From positions 1-64,000 of the forward strand of contig NZ_WJWY01000003.1 of assembly GCF_010367435.1 (NCBI RefSeq): a stretch of 64,000 bases of DNA. The letters run 5' to 3'. This DNA is from Fusobacterium sp. IOR10. GTDB taxonomy: Bacteria > Fusobacteriota > Fusobacteriia > Fusobacteriales > Fusobacteriaceae. The notes under the pieces were generated by a model that was given only the letters and a program-made list of their open reading frames with translations, had not been told where the DNA came from and did no database searches. Positions within the stretch are counted from its first letter, which is position 1. Every line of letters starts with the position of its first letter. This document shows, piece after piece, positions 44,915-54,482 of the stretch. The position numbers and the translations under genes were made by a program.

Positions 44915-46174
44915 TTAGTTTATAATCCTAGATACTTTGTTTACAATGATTCCTCCAACAACAAGAAAAATAAAGAATATCCAACCAGATAAAGAGAAGT
45001 TAGCAATGGGAGTATACAGCGCTCCAACATTACATCCATTTGCTAATCTAGTTCCAAATCCCATAGAAATACCACCTAATGCAAAAAGGAAAACATCTTT
45101 TTTGGATATCTTCAATTCAGATTTGGAAATTTTAGTAAAGGTACCTGCAAGTAAAAGGCAGATAAAAGTTCCTAAAACAATACCAAAGTTTTGAACATTT
45201 ATTGGATGACTAAAAAATGACATTGTGAAAACTGATGCTGGTTTTGTGGAAAAACTAGTGATAGTTTCTATTGGAACTCCTAATTTAAGAAGCAATGTTC
45301 CAAACCAAAATCCATAGGGAGTAGAAGCTCCCCATCCTGCTTTAGTTACACCCATAAGTAAAGTAAACACACCTGTTATAATAATTGCTCCAGTTTCCAT
45401 AGTCCAAGGTTTAACAAAAATTTTATTATATGTTCTTTCACTAATTAGCTTAAAAGGTTCATATTCTAATTCTTCTTTACTATATTGAATAGTTTCAGAT
45501 TCAATATGATAAAAACTATTTTTTAATTTTCTACTGTCCTCATATTTATAAGAAATCCAAATTGTAATTCCAGCAAAAATTATTGTTACTATACTAGCTC
45601 CAATATAGCCATTTAAACCATCATTTTTAAATAAATCAGGTAGATAAACTCCACCAGAAAGTTTTGATCCAACCTCAGTGGTAAACCAAGAATCAGTTAC
45701 CCAAGAGGCTTTAGATTGTATAGGGAACCCTAAAAATACTCCCATACAAAAGAAAAGTAAAGTAATAATTGCTCTAGGAAGACTAGTTACTAAATCTGTT
45801 AAAACTCCAGAGGCGCAACAAACAGAAAACGTCATTCCAAATCCAAACAGAATTCCTCCAAGTATTAACCCTAAATTTATAGGATTAACCCATAAGTTAT
45901 AAGTTGAAGCATCTACATTATATAAGAAAGCAATGGAAATTAATGCTGTGATTGTAAACATTCCTGCTAAGACTCTCATTAACTTAGTAGATCCACTGTT
46001 GTAGGCTCTATTAACACTTCCTGCAAATCCCATAAAGGATCTAGTAAGAGCATAACCAAGAGTTATACCTACTAATAATCTAAAAAATAACATTCCAGAA
46101 ATAAGGAATTTATGTCCAAAAAAAATAACAATAAAGCTTAAAATGATTCCAATAATATTTTCATTTTTTTTCAT
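44915..46174 (-). CDS. yeeE: YeeE/YedE-family sulfur-compound transporter
   Basis: A 419-residue membrane protein with two homologous halves of the YeeE/YedE type. Conserved cysteine motifs are seen in MTFSVCCASGVLTDL and FGTRLANGCNVGALYT, matching the Cys relay of the thiosulfate channel TsuA. Related proteins have been tied to selenium or thiosulfate uptake. The neighbours, a CoA-disulfide/polysulfide reductase and a persulfide-type sensor, favour thiosulfate or sulfane-sulfur transport. AGGAG precedes the ATG. It is 17 bases after the reductase gene. Confidence 0.87.
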   Translation of the reverse strand: MKKNENIIGIILSFIVIFFGHKFLISGMLFFRLLVGITLGYALTRSFMGFAGSVNRAYNSGSTKLMRVLAGMFTITALISIAFLYNVDASTYNLWVNPINLGLILGGILFGFGMTFSVCCASGVLTDLVTSLPRAIITLLFFCMGVFLGFPIQSKASWVTDSWFTTEVGSKLSGGVYLPDLFKNDGLNGYIGASIVTIIFAGITIWISYKYEDSRKLKNSFYHIESETIQYSKEELEYEPFKLISERTYNKIFVKPWTMETGAIIITGVFTLLMGVTKAGWGASTPYGFWFGTLLLKLGVPIETITSFSTKPASVFTMSFFSHPINVQNFGIVLGTFICLLLAGTFTKISKSELKISKKDVFLFALGGISMGFGTRLANGCNVGALYTPIANFSLSGWIFFIFLVVGGIIVNKVSRIIN

Positions 46175-46191
46175 TTTATTTTCTCCTAATA

Positions 46192-47889
46192 TTAATCAAA
46201 ATTATAGTCAGTGACTATTTTTGGTCTATTTAAAGTAAGGTCATTAAAATATTCATAGAAAGAAAGTCCCATGAATCCCCCTGCAATTGAATAAGAATTT
46301 TTAAATCCTAAGTTTTCCATAATTAAAACAGCATTATAGCTTCTTTGTCCACTTCTGCAATGTAAGTAAACTGGAACATCTTTAGGTATTTCATTGATTC
46401 TTTCTCTAAATTCACTTAAAGGAATATTTTTTGCATTAATAATATGACTTAATTCAAATTCATCCCTTTCTCTTACATCTATAATGTAGGCATTTTTCTC
46501 TACAAGGTTTCTAACCTTAGAAAAACTTATTTGTTTATAGTCACCATTAAGAAGATTACTTGCAATATATCCACCAAAATTTACAACATCCTTTGCAGTT
46601 CCAAAGGGAGGAGCGTAACACAATTCTAAATCTTTTAAGTCATCTATAGTGGCATTTAGTTTGATTCCAGTTGCAATAACATCTATTCTTTTGTCAACAT
46701 TTCCTTTCCCTACAGCTTGGGCTCCTAGTATTCTTCCAGAAGGAACCTCATAAATAAGCTTAAAATGTAGAGGATTAGAGCTAGGCATTAATCCTACTCC
46801 GTCTCCAGGTATGGCCCAAACAACATTATAGTGAATATTCATTTTTTTCATTTTAATAAATTCTTCTGTAAGACCTGTTGAAGCGCCATTATAGTCAAAT
46901 ACTTTTATAACAGAAGAACCAATAAATCCTTTGTTATTTATTTTCATTCCATTAATGTGATCTGCAACACTTCTAGCTTGTTTTTGAGCTGGGCCAGCAA
47001 GAGGAAGCTTAAAATAGTCATTAAACAGTGCTCCATAAACTTCAATAGCATCTCCAACAGCATAAATATTTTCATCATTAGTCATATAGTTTGAATCTGT
47101 TTTAATTCCACCTAGAGGACCTAGTTCAAGTCCAGAGTTTTTAGCTAACTTAGTTTCAGGAAGAACTCCAATAGCCATAATAACAGTATCAACATTTATG
47201 CTTTTTCCAGATTCTAATATTACAGTTTTATCTTCAAATGAACAAACTTTATCATTTATAATAAGATTAATTCCCTTATCAACTAATTCTTTATGAAGTA
47301 TTTGAACCATGTCATAATCAAAGGGTTTCATTATTTGTTTAGCTGCTTCTATAAGTGTCACATTGTAACCAGCTTCTTTTAAATTTTCACAAGTTTCAAC
47401 TCCTATAAATCCTCCACCAATAACAGAAATATTTACAGAATTAGAAGATTTTATAAATTTATTTAAATTATCTATGTCAGTAACATTTCTTATTGAGAAA
47501 TGATTTATTTTTTCAATTCCAGGAATATTTGGAACAATTGGTTTAGCACCAGGAGATAGGATAAGTTTATCATAACTTTCATTGTATTCTTCTCCAGTTA
47601 GAGTATTTTTAACTCTAATATTTTTAGAGTCTCTATCTATTGAAATAACTTCATTATTTATTCTAGCTTCTATGTTATATTGTTTAATAAATTTCTCAGG
47701 TGACATAAGAACTAAATCTTCAGCTTCCTTAACAGTTCCTCCTAAATGATAAGGTAAACAACAATTTGAGAAAGAAACATGAGGTCCTTTTTCAAACATT
47801 ATTATTTGATCTTCTTCACTATGTCTTCTAAGTCTAGCAGCAGCAGAAGCTCCACCAGCAACTCCTCCAACTATAAGAATTTTTTTCAT
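46192..47889 (-). CDS. CoA-disulfide reductase/NADH-dependent persulfide reductase with C-terminal rhodanese
   Basis: A 565-residue flavoprotein: FAD-binding VGGVAGGASAAARLRR at the N-terminus, the active-site Cys43 in SFSNCCLPYHLGG, the NAD-binding VIGGGFIGVE segment, and the dimerisation domain with the SSNPLHFKLIYE region. Residues ~465-565 are a rhodanese domain with catalytic Cys in HCRSGQRS. This is the CoADR-RHD/Npsr architecture that reduces polysulfide, CoA persulfide or S0. The frame is open to 47940, but GGAGG is placed for the ATG at 47889. Its promoter overlaps a repeat that may bind the CstR-like sensor. Confidence 0.92.
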   Translation of the reverse strand: MKKILIVGGVAGGASAAARLRRHSEEDQIIMFEKGPHVSFSNCCLPYHLGGTVKEAEDLVLMSPEKFIKQYNIEARINNEVISIDRDSKNIRVKNTLTGEEYNESYDKLILSPGAKPIVPNIPGIEKINHFSIRNVTDIDNLNKFIKSSNSVNISVIGGGFIGVETCENLKEAGYNVTLIEAAKQIMKPFDYDMVQILHKELVDKGINLIINDKVCSFEDKTVILESGKSINVDTVIMAIGVLPETKLAKNSGLELGPLGGIKTDSNYMTNDENIYAVGDAIEVYGALFNDYFKLPLAGPAQKQARSVADHINGMKINNKGFIGSSVIKVFDYNGASTGLTEEFIKMKKMNIHYNVVWAIPGDGVGLMPSSNPLHFKLIYEVPSGRILGAQAVGKGNVDKRIDVIATGIKLNATIDDLKDLELCYAPPFGTAKDVVNFGGYIASNLLNGDYKQISFSKVRNLVEKNAYIIDVRERDEFELSHIINAKNIPLSEFRERINEIPKDVPVYLHCRSGQRSYNAVLIMENLGFKNSYSIAGGFMGLSFYEYFNDLTLNRPKIVTDYNFD

Positions 47890-47919
47890 AACTATCCTCC
47901 AAATTTTTATTTTTTGTTC

Positions 47920-47959
47920 TACCAGTACCCAGTATAGCAAAAATAAAAAACTTCGTCAA
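47920..47959 (-). promoter_or_regulatory. CoADR promoter with overlapping candidate CstR/CsoR operator
   Basis: On the minus strand TTGACG (47959-47954) and TATACT (47936-47931) are 17 bases apart. TATACTGGGTACTGGTA (47936-47920) starts in the -10 box, has two TACTGG repeats and is partly palindromic, like the G/C-tract operators of the CsoR family. Operator assignment is by position and similarity only. Confidence 0.6.
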
Positions 47960-47991
47960 TTGTTTTCATATAAATACTTTTAATTAAAATA

Positions 47992-48020
47992 AAAAAGAGA
48001 AAGTTTAAACTTTCTCTTTA
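47992..48020 (-). terminator. terminator after cvfB
   Basis: AAAGAGAAAGTTTAAACTTTCTCTTT is a perfect dyad followed on the minus strand by TTTTTA. It separates cvfB from the downstream CoADR gene. Confidence 0.75.
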
Positions 48021-48038
48021 GGATATTTATTAATTTAT

Positions 48039-48890
48039 TTATTGATTTAATTTGAATCCATTTGGAGTTTTAATAATAATTTGTTTTTTAAATAATCCTC
48101 CAATAGCTCTTTTAAAAGCTTTTTTACTAATACCAAAATAATCATAGATTTCTTCAGGGGAAGATTTATCATTAAAATAAAATGCATCCTTTAGAAGTTT
48201 CATTTTTTCTACAATTAATTCCTCATCCTTATCCATTTGCTCATAAGCACGTAATCTAGGAGAAAGATCTAATTTACCATCTTCTCTAACTCTTATAACA
48301 CGAGCACTAACTTCATCTCCTATTTTATAAGATTTAAAAAATTCGTTGTTTGGCATAAGTCCAAAATACCTATTGTCAACAGCAACAAAAACTCCGATTT
48401 CTTCATCAATACTATAAACAGTTCCTTTAACTAAATCATTTTTTTCATAATCGCTACATGGTAAAAGGAAATTATAAATTTTCATAGTAGAAGAAATTCT
48501 ACCTTTTTTATCTTCATAAACTCCAACTAAATATTTTTTACCAATTTCTAGAGGACATACCTCTTGACCTCTTGGTAGTAATAAATCTTTTTTTAATCCC
48601 CAATCTAAAAATGCTCCTATTTTTGGGTTGATATCAGTAACTTCTAAGCTTTTTATAGTACCAACAGTTGCATAAGATGTTCTTAGTGTAGAGATAAGTC
48701 TATCTTCTGAATCGCTGTAAATAAAAACATCCAATTCATCTCCAACATTTGGTTTTTCATCTAGTAATTCAAATTCATTTTTTGGAAGAAGAATGTTATC
48801 ATTTTCGTCCCCTGTTTCAGCATCCAAGTATAATCCAATAGATGTATAATTGTTTACTTTTAATTTTTGTCGTTTACCTATTTTTATCAT
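48039..48890 (-). CDS. cvfB: CvfB/YitL-type S1 RNA-binding protein
   Basis: A 283-residue protein of the CvfB family, with three S1-like beta-barrels (for example NYTSIGLYLDAETG, VTDINPKIGAFLDWGLKKDLLLP and GTVYSIDEEIGVFVAVDNRYFGLMP) and a C-terminal winged helix (SPEEIYDYFGISKKAFKRAIG). Family members bind RNA and tune virulence or stress gene expression in Gram-positive bacteria. GGAG precedes the ATG. Confidence 0.9.
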   Translation of the reverse strand: MIKIGKRQKLKVNNYTSIGLYLDAETGDENDNILLPKNEFELLDEKPNVGDELDVFIYSDSEDRLISTLRTSYATVGTIKSLEVTDINPKIGAFLDWGLKKDLLLPRGQEVCPLEIGKKYLVGVYEDKKGRISSTMKIYNFLLPCSDYEKNDLVKGTVYSIDEEIGVFVAVDNRYFGLMPNNEFFKSYKIGDEVSARVIRVREDGKLDLSPRLRAYEQMDKDEELIVEKMKLLKDAFYFNDKSSPEEIYDYFGISKKAFKRAIGGLFKKQIIIKTPNGFKLNQ

Positions 48891-48946
48891 AAAATGACTC
48901 CTTATATAATTAATTATCTGTATAATGTCTTAGCGTCTAGTAATGT

Positions 48947-48997
48947 ATTATACAATGTATACAAATAAATTACAAATAATATTTTATATGGTATAAT
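48947..48997. promoter_or_regulatory. divergent promoters sharing one -35 box (cvfB and M15 lipoprotein)
   Basis: Bases 48970-48975 read TTACAA on the plus strand and TTGTAA on the minus strand. With TATAAT at 48992-48997 (spacing 16, plus) and TATAAT at 48952-48947 (spacing 17, minus) they give two good promoters facing opposite ways from the same -35 hexamer. Confidence 0.6.
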
Positions 48998-49029
48998 AGA
49001 AAATAAAAAATGATTAATTGGAGAAGACT

Positions 49030-49521
49030 ATGAAAAAAATAATCTGTATAATATTATTATCCATTAGTTTTATAAGTTGTGGAAAGATAAAAAGAAGAGG
49101 AAACTTTAAAATATCTAGACATTTTACTTTTTCAGAAGCTACTATTAGTAGAAAAGGAAGCCGTCTTCATTTTAATAATTATCCAAATAAAAAAAATTAT
49201 AGAAATATAGTATATACTGCAAGAAGAATGGAAGATATTAGAAGAATAGTAGGAAAAGAACTTAAAATAAATAGCTGGTATAGAAGTGGAAATATTAATA
49301 GACTAGTTGGAGGTTCAAAACATTCAGCTCATAAGGATGGATTAGCTGTTGATTTTACAGTTAATGGAAAATGGGAGTTAAATAATGCTTTGAGAAAAAT
49401 AAGAAAATCTGGATATAGTTTTGATCAAATATATTATCACTCAAAGAGCAATTATATTCATATTTCCTTTAGATTAAATAGAAGAAGAGAAAGAAAACAA
49501 TTTTATTATAGAAGAAAATAA
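49030..49521 (+). CDS. M15-family peptidase-like lipoprotein
   Basis: The protein has 163 residues. A lipoprotein signal (KKIICIILLSISFISC, lipidated Cys at ~17) is followed by a Peptidase_M15A domain: HFTFSEAT, the ELKINSWYRSGNINRLVGG region, metal-binding SAHKDGLAVDF and IHISF. It is probably an envelope D-Ala-D-Ala or cross-link peptidase. The frame is open from a TTG at 49018, but GGAGAAG serves the ATG at 49030. The C-terminus is Arg-rich (NRRRERKQFYYRRK). Confidence 0.82.
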   Translation: MKKIICIILLSISFISCGKIKRRGNFKISRHFTFSEATISRKGSRLHFNNYPNKKNYRNIVYTARRMEDIRRIVGKELKINSWYRSGNINRLVGGSKHSAHKDGLAVDFTVNGKWELNNALRKIRKSGYSFDQIYYHSKSNYIHISFRLNRRRERKQFYYRRK

Positions 49522-49555
49522 AAAAAGGACTAATTAGATAATTAGTCCTTTTAAA
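49521..49555. terminator. bidirectional terminator between the M15 gene and the Cys-rich winged-helix gene
   Basis: AAAAGGACTAATTA pairs with TAATTAGTCCTTTT, with A-tract and T-tract on either side, between convergent genes. Confidence 0.8.
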
Positions 49556-49560
49556 TTAAT

Positions 49561-49869
49561 TTAGAATTCAAATTCACGAATAGCTTTAGCAGTTATAACT
49601 TTAATATTTTTATAGCTTTCGGGAGAAACTTTCATTCCACAACCAGAGCAATTAGACCCACAACTACTGGACATACAAGCTGGCTTCCCATCACTATTTG
49701 TTCTTTTTAAATAGTCTTCATAAGTTTCAATATATCCTAAATCAAGTAGAGTTAATAAAGCAGCATCTAATTCTTCTTTAGTTATACCAAGATTTTTTAA
49801 TATTGCATCATCACTATAAGCTTTTCCTGAAACTAAAAACTTTAATATTTTAATATCAATTTCATTCAT
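49561..49869 (-). CDS. small winged-helix protein with four-cysteine cluster (FeoC-like)
   Basis: A 102-residue protein. Residues ~1-55 look like a winged helix (IDIKILKFLVSGKAYSDDA, ITKEELDAALLTLLDLGYIE). A cysteine cluster follows: Cys65, Cys70, Cys74 and Cys77 (spacing C-x4-C-x3-C-x2-C). This resembles FeoC-type regulators, where such cysteines bind an iron-sulfur cluster, but the family is not certain. No feoB is nearby. It is divergent from the TtcA-like pair, which also depend on Fe-S clusters. Confidence 0.6.
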   Translation of the reverse strand: MNEIDIKILKFLVSGKAYSDDAILKNLGITKEELDAALLTLLDLGYIETYEDYLKRTNSDGKPACMSSSCGSNCSGCGMKVSPESYKNIKVITAKAIREFEF

Positions 49870-50004
49870 AATATCACCCTTTCTAAACAGATTTTATCTT
49901 TAGATAAACTAATTATATCATATTCTAATAAAGAATATAAAAAAAATTTTTAATACTTAAAAATTATGATATAATTATTCTATAAAAAAAGAAAGGAAAT
50001 AGAA

Positions 50005-50799
50005 ATGATGCTAAGTTTAGAAAAAGATTTTTATTTAGAAAGCTTGAGACAATCTTATAGAAAGAAAATCTGGAGAAAATTTATTAAAGGAATTAAGGAC
50101 TTTAATTTAATAGAAGATGGAGATAAAATAGCAGTTGGAGTATCAGGAGGAAAAGATAGTTTAATTCTTTGCAAATTATTTCAAGAATTAAAAAGGGATA
50201 AAAGCAAAAATTTTGAAGTGGTATTTATTTCAATGGATCCAGGTTTTTCAAAGGAAGATTTACTTGATTTCAAGGAAAACCTAATAAAATTAAAAATTCC
50301 TTGTGAAATTTTTGGTTCAAATGTTTGGGATGTTGCCTTTAGAGAAGAGCCAGATAATCCTTGTTTTCTTTGTGCTAAGATGAGAAGGGGAGTATTATAT
50401 AATAAAGTGGAAGAACTAGGATGCAATAAACTTGCCTTGGGACATCATTTTGATGATATTGTGGAAACAGGTCTTATAAATATGTTTTATGCAGGAACAA
50501 TAAAAACAATGATTCCTAAAGTAAATTCTACCAGTGGGAAACTGACGGTAATTAGACCTATGGCTTATGTTAAAGAGAAAGATATTATTTCATATATGAA
50601 TAAAAATGAAATATCTCCTATGGGTTGTGGATGTTCTGTTCAGTCTGGAGAAAAAGATTCAAAAAGATTAGAAATAAAACAACTTTTAAGTGAGCTAGAA
50701 AAAAATAATTCAAATATAAAACAAAGTATATTTAATTCTTTGAGAAATGTAAATTTAGATTATATTATGGGATATACAAAGGGAAATAAAAATGGATAG
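50005..50799 (+). CDS. TtcA-like PP-loop ATPase (tRNA thiolation family), copy 1
   Basis: A 264-residue member of the TtcA/TilS PP-loop family. The ATP-binding motif SGGKDS is at ~48-53. NPCFLCAKMRRG gives the Cys-x2-Cys pair of TtcA-type enzymes, LALGHHFDDIVET is the family HDD motif, and MGCGC supplies further cysteines, suitable for an Fe-S cluster. TtcA makes 2-thiocytidine at tRNA position 32. The exact substrate here is unproven, because the group has several specificities. It overlaps copy 2 by eight bases. Confidence 0.82.
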   Translation: MMLSLEKDFYLESLRQSYRKKIWRKFIKGIKDFNLIEDGDKIAVGVSGGKDSLILCKLFQELKRDKSKNFEVVFISMDPGFSKEDLLDFKENLIKLKIPCEIFGSNVWDVAFREEPDNPCFLCAKMRRGVLYNKVEELGCNKLALGHHFDDIVETGLINMFYAGTIKTMIPKVNSTSGKLTVIRPMAYVKEKDIISYMNKNEISPMGCGCSVQSGEKDSKRLEIKQLLSELEKNNSNIKQSIFNSLRNVNLDYIMGYTKGNKNG

Positions 50800-51553
50800 T
50801 ATAGATATTAAAAAGAAAAGAGAAGTGTTAAAATTTATTGAAGATAAGGGCTATGGCAAGCTTCTTTGGAGTAAGATAGGAAAAGCCATGCATAGATTTA
50901 ATATGATTGAGGAAAAAGATAGGATTTTAGTAGGTGTATCTGGTGGAAAAGACAGCCTTGTTTTATTAAATTCCCTAGTGAGAATAAAAATAATTTCCAA
51001 TATGAATTTTGAAATTATACCTATTCATATTCATATGGAAGAGGATATATCTGATTTAAATGATGTAATTGAATATTGTGAATTTTTAGGTTTGAAATTA
51101 GAGATAATAAAGACAAAATTAAATGCTTTAGTAGAAGGTGATTCTAAAGAGAAAAATCCTTGTTTTTTATGTGGAAGGTTAAGAAGAGGAATATTGTACT
51201 CTTTCATGAAAGAAAAAAATATAAAAAAACTAGCATTAGGACATCATAAAGATGATATAATAGAAACTTTTTTAATGAATATATTTTATCAAGGAAACAG
51301 AAATGTAATGAAGCCATCTTATATTTCAAAGATTCATAATGTAACAGTAATTAGGCCAATGTCATTTGTTGAAGAAAAAGACTTGATTGATTATTCAAAG
51401 AGATTAAAATTACCAATTTTAAAAAATAAATGTCCCTATGAAGATAGTAAGAATTCCAAAAGACTTAAAATAAAAAATATGATAAAAAATTTATCGTTAG
51501 AAAATGAAGACGTTAGAAGTGTTATTTTAAATAGTATAAAAGATTTATTTTAG
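50792..51553 (+). CDS. TtcA-like PP-loop ATPase, copy 2
   Basis: A 253-residue paralogue of the preceding gene, with the same order of motifs: SGGKDS (~50-55), NPCFLCGRLRRG, LALGHHKDDIIET and a third cysteine in LKNKCPYED. Both copies keep the PP-loop and the CxxC pair, so both should be active. Divergence and immediate adjacency suggest either different targets or a heteromer. The start lies inside the end of copy 1. Confidence 0.8.
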   Translation: MDSIDIKKKREVLKFIEDKGYGKLLWSKIGKAMHRFNMIEEKDRILVGVSGGKDSLVLLNSLVRIKIISNMNFEIIPIHIHMEEDISDLNDVIEYCEFLGLKLEIIKTKLNALVEGDSKEKNPCFLCGRLRRGILYSFMKEKNIKKLALGHHKDDIIETFLMNIFYQGNRNVMKPSYISKIHNVTVIRPMSFVEEKDLIDYSKRLKLPILKNKCPYEDSKNSKRLKIKNMIKNLSLENEDVRSVILNSIKDLF

Positions 51554-51580
51554 AATATAGAGAGTTTGGAGAGTGAAGAA

Positions 51581-52384
51581 ATGGTGAGATCATGTAGTAT
51601 AGGGGTTCTTGATTCAGGTCTAGGAGGAGTTAGTGTTTTAAAAAGTTTAGTTAAGCTAATGCCTAATGAAGATATAATATATGTTGGAGATACAAAAAAT
51701 ATTCCTTATGGAGGAAGAACAAAGGAAGAAATAAGAAAATTTGCATTGAGAATTGTTGAATTCTTAATTTTAAATAAATGTAAAATGATAGTTGTAGCTT
51801 GTAATACTGCTTCTATAGCAGCATTAGATTATTTGAAAGGGCATTGTAACATTCCAATTGTTGGAATTATAGATGCAGGGGTTGAAATAGTTTTAGATGG
51901 AGGCTACAAGGAAGTTTCAGTTTTATGTACACCTTTTACAGCTAAAAGTGGAGATCATAAAAGGAAAATAAATAACAAAAATAAAAAAATAAAGGTAAAT
52001 GTTATTGGGTGTGAATTGCTGTGTCCAATGATAGAAAAGGGATGGGAAACAATTGAAAATAGAGATGATATTTTAGATGAATATATGTCCCATGTTTCTA
52101 AAACCTCAGAAGCTCTTTTGTTAGCATGTACCCACTATCCCTTTATAAAGGAAGAAATAAGAAAAAAATTTAGCGGAGAAATTATTGTACCAAGTGATGA
52201 ATGTGTAAGGGAAGTTTATAGAACACTTAGAGAAAATAGTTTGTTAAATGAAAACAAGAAAAAAGGAAATGTAGAATTTTATGTTACAGGGGATGTAAAT
52301 AGCTTTAAGGATAAGGCAGAAAAATTCTTAAAACAAAAAAATTTAGAAGTTTATAAAGTGAACTTAACAGATATAAAAAAATAA
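51581..52384 (+). CDS. murI: glutamate racemase
   Basis: MurI makes D-glutamate for peptidoglycan (EC 5.1.1.3). The 267-residue protein has the family start IGVLDSGLGGVSVLK, the first catalytic Cys in VACNTAS (~72) and the second in ACTHYPF (~182). A frame from TTG at 51566 exists, but GGAGAGTGA serves the ATG at 51581. It is 27 bases after the second TtcA-like gene, so it is probably cotranscribed with that pair. Confidence 0.95.
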   Translation: MVRSCSIGVLDSGLGGVSVLKSLVKLMPNEDIIYVGDTKNIPYGGRTKEEIRKFALRIVEFLILNKCKMIVVACNTASIAALDYLKGHCNIPIVGIIDAGVEIVLDGGYKEVSVLCTPFTAKSGDHKRKINNKNKKIKVNVIGCELLCPMIEKGWETIENRDDILDEYMSHVSKTSEALLLACTHYPFIKEEIRKKFSGEIIVPSDECVREVYRTLRENSLLNENKKKGNVEFYVTGDVNSFKDKAEKFLKQKNLEVYKVNLTDIKK

Positions 52385-52387
52385 AAT

Positions 52388-52430
52388 AAAAATGAGATAA
52401 GTGAATGTATAAGTCACTTATCTCATTTTT
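52388..52430. terminator. bidirectional terminator between murI and the lipid kinase gene
   Basis: AAAAATGAGATAAGTGA pairs with TCACTTATCTCATTTTT across a nine-base loop, between convergent genes. Confidence 0.85.
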
Positions 52431-52451
52431 ATAAATAGATATAAATAGTTT

Positions 52452-53336
52452 TCAATTATTTCCCAATATTTTAAGACCATTTTTTATACAAGAAATTTTA
52501 ACAGGAAAATTAGGTCCCTTTTCCCCATCAATATCTGTAGAGTAATATTTATTTGAAACATCAATAGAAAGTTCAGATGTTTTAAAATGTAAAATTCCTT
52601 TAGGATAAGAAAAATTTTTTTTAAGTAAAAATTGAGGAAGAATTTTTATGATTTTCATTAAGTTTTCATTTGAAATAACAATGACATTTAATAGTCCATC
52701 ATTAATACAAGAGTCATGGGCTATTTCAAAGGAACCAGCACTTTTTCCGTTAAAAACAAAAAATAAAATTGATTCTCCTTCATATGAAAAATCTTCAGAT
52801 TTTAGAGATAAATTTAGTAATTTAAATTTAGGTAGTTCCTTTAATCCTGTAAAATAATAGGCTAGTTTTCCAAATATATTTTTATATTCAGAGGATGTTT
52901 TTTGTGATACATCTGTAAAAAGCCCACAACTAAAGATATTTACAAAGTATTGATTATTAGCAAGTCCTAAATCAATACTTGAAACTTTACTATTTAATAT
53001 TTTGTCAACAGAATGGATAATATTTTTAGGCATATTTAAAACATTGGCAAAATCATTGGCAGTTCCAGCTGGTAAAACAGCAATTGGAAGATTAATATTA
53101 TTATTTTTCATAGTATTTACTATTTTATTGATAGTTCCATCACCACCAGAAATTAGAATATGGTCATAACTATCGTCTACATCTAGAAAAGCGTTTTTAA
53201 GATTGAAATTATAACTTATTCTAAAAGGAATAATTAAAAATTCTTTTTTTTGATAAGCATTTATAATATAATCTAAATATTTTAGTATTGTTCTTTCTCC
53301 AGAAAAAGGATTATAAAAAAATTTAACTTTTTTCAT
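52452..53336 (-). CDS. diacylglycerol/lipid kinase (DagK/YegS family)
   Basis: A 294-residue member of the DAGK catalytic family, which phosphorylates diacylglycerol or a related lipid. Motifs are KFFYNPFSGE at the N-terminus, GGDGTINKIVN (~64-74), LPAGTANDFA and the C-terminal STDIDGEKGPNFPVKI, which fits the family. The precise lipid is not shown. It is convergent with murI and lies upstream of the ilvC end. Confidence 0.87.
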   Translation of the reverse strand: MKKVKFFYNPFSGERTILKYLDYIINAYQKKEFLIIPFRISYNFNLKNAFLDVDDSYDHILISGGDGTINKIVNTMKNNNINLPIAVLPAGTANDFANVLNMPKNIIHSVDKILNSKVSSIDLGLANNQYFVNIFSCGLFTDVSQKTSSEYKNIFGKLAYYFTGLKELPKFKLLNLSLKSEDFSYEGESILFFVFNGKSAGSFEIAHDSCINDGLLNVIVISNENLMKIIKILPQFLLKKNFSYPKGILHFKTSELSIDVSNKYYSTDIDGEKGPNFPVKISCIKNGLKILGNN

Positions 53337-53387
53337 GACTTCACCTCTTAAAATTACATAATCTTATAAACTAATTATATCATACAA

Positions 53388-53421
53388 ATAAAAAAAGGAG
53401 AATATCTTTCGATATTCTCCT
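53388..53421 (-). terminator. terminator of the ilv-leu operon, after ilvC
   Basis: On the minus strand AGGAGAATATC-GAAA-GATATTCTCCT is an 11-bp perfect stem with a GNRA loop followed by TTTTTT. It lies directly after the ilvC stop codon and ends the whole branched-chain operon. Confidence 0.9.
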
Positions 53422-53433
53422 AAGGAATTCTTT

Positions 53434-54462
<1,029 letters not shown>

Positions 54463-54482
54463 CTAATTTTTATATATTTATA

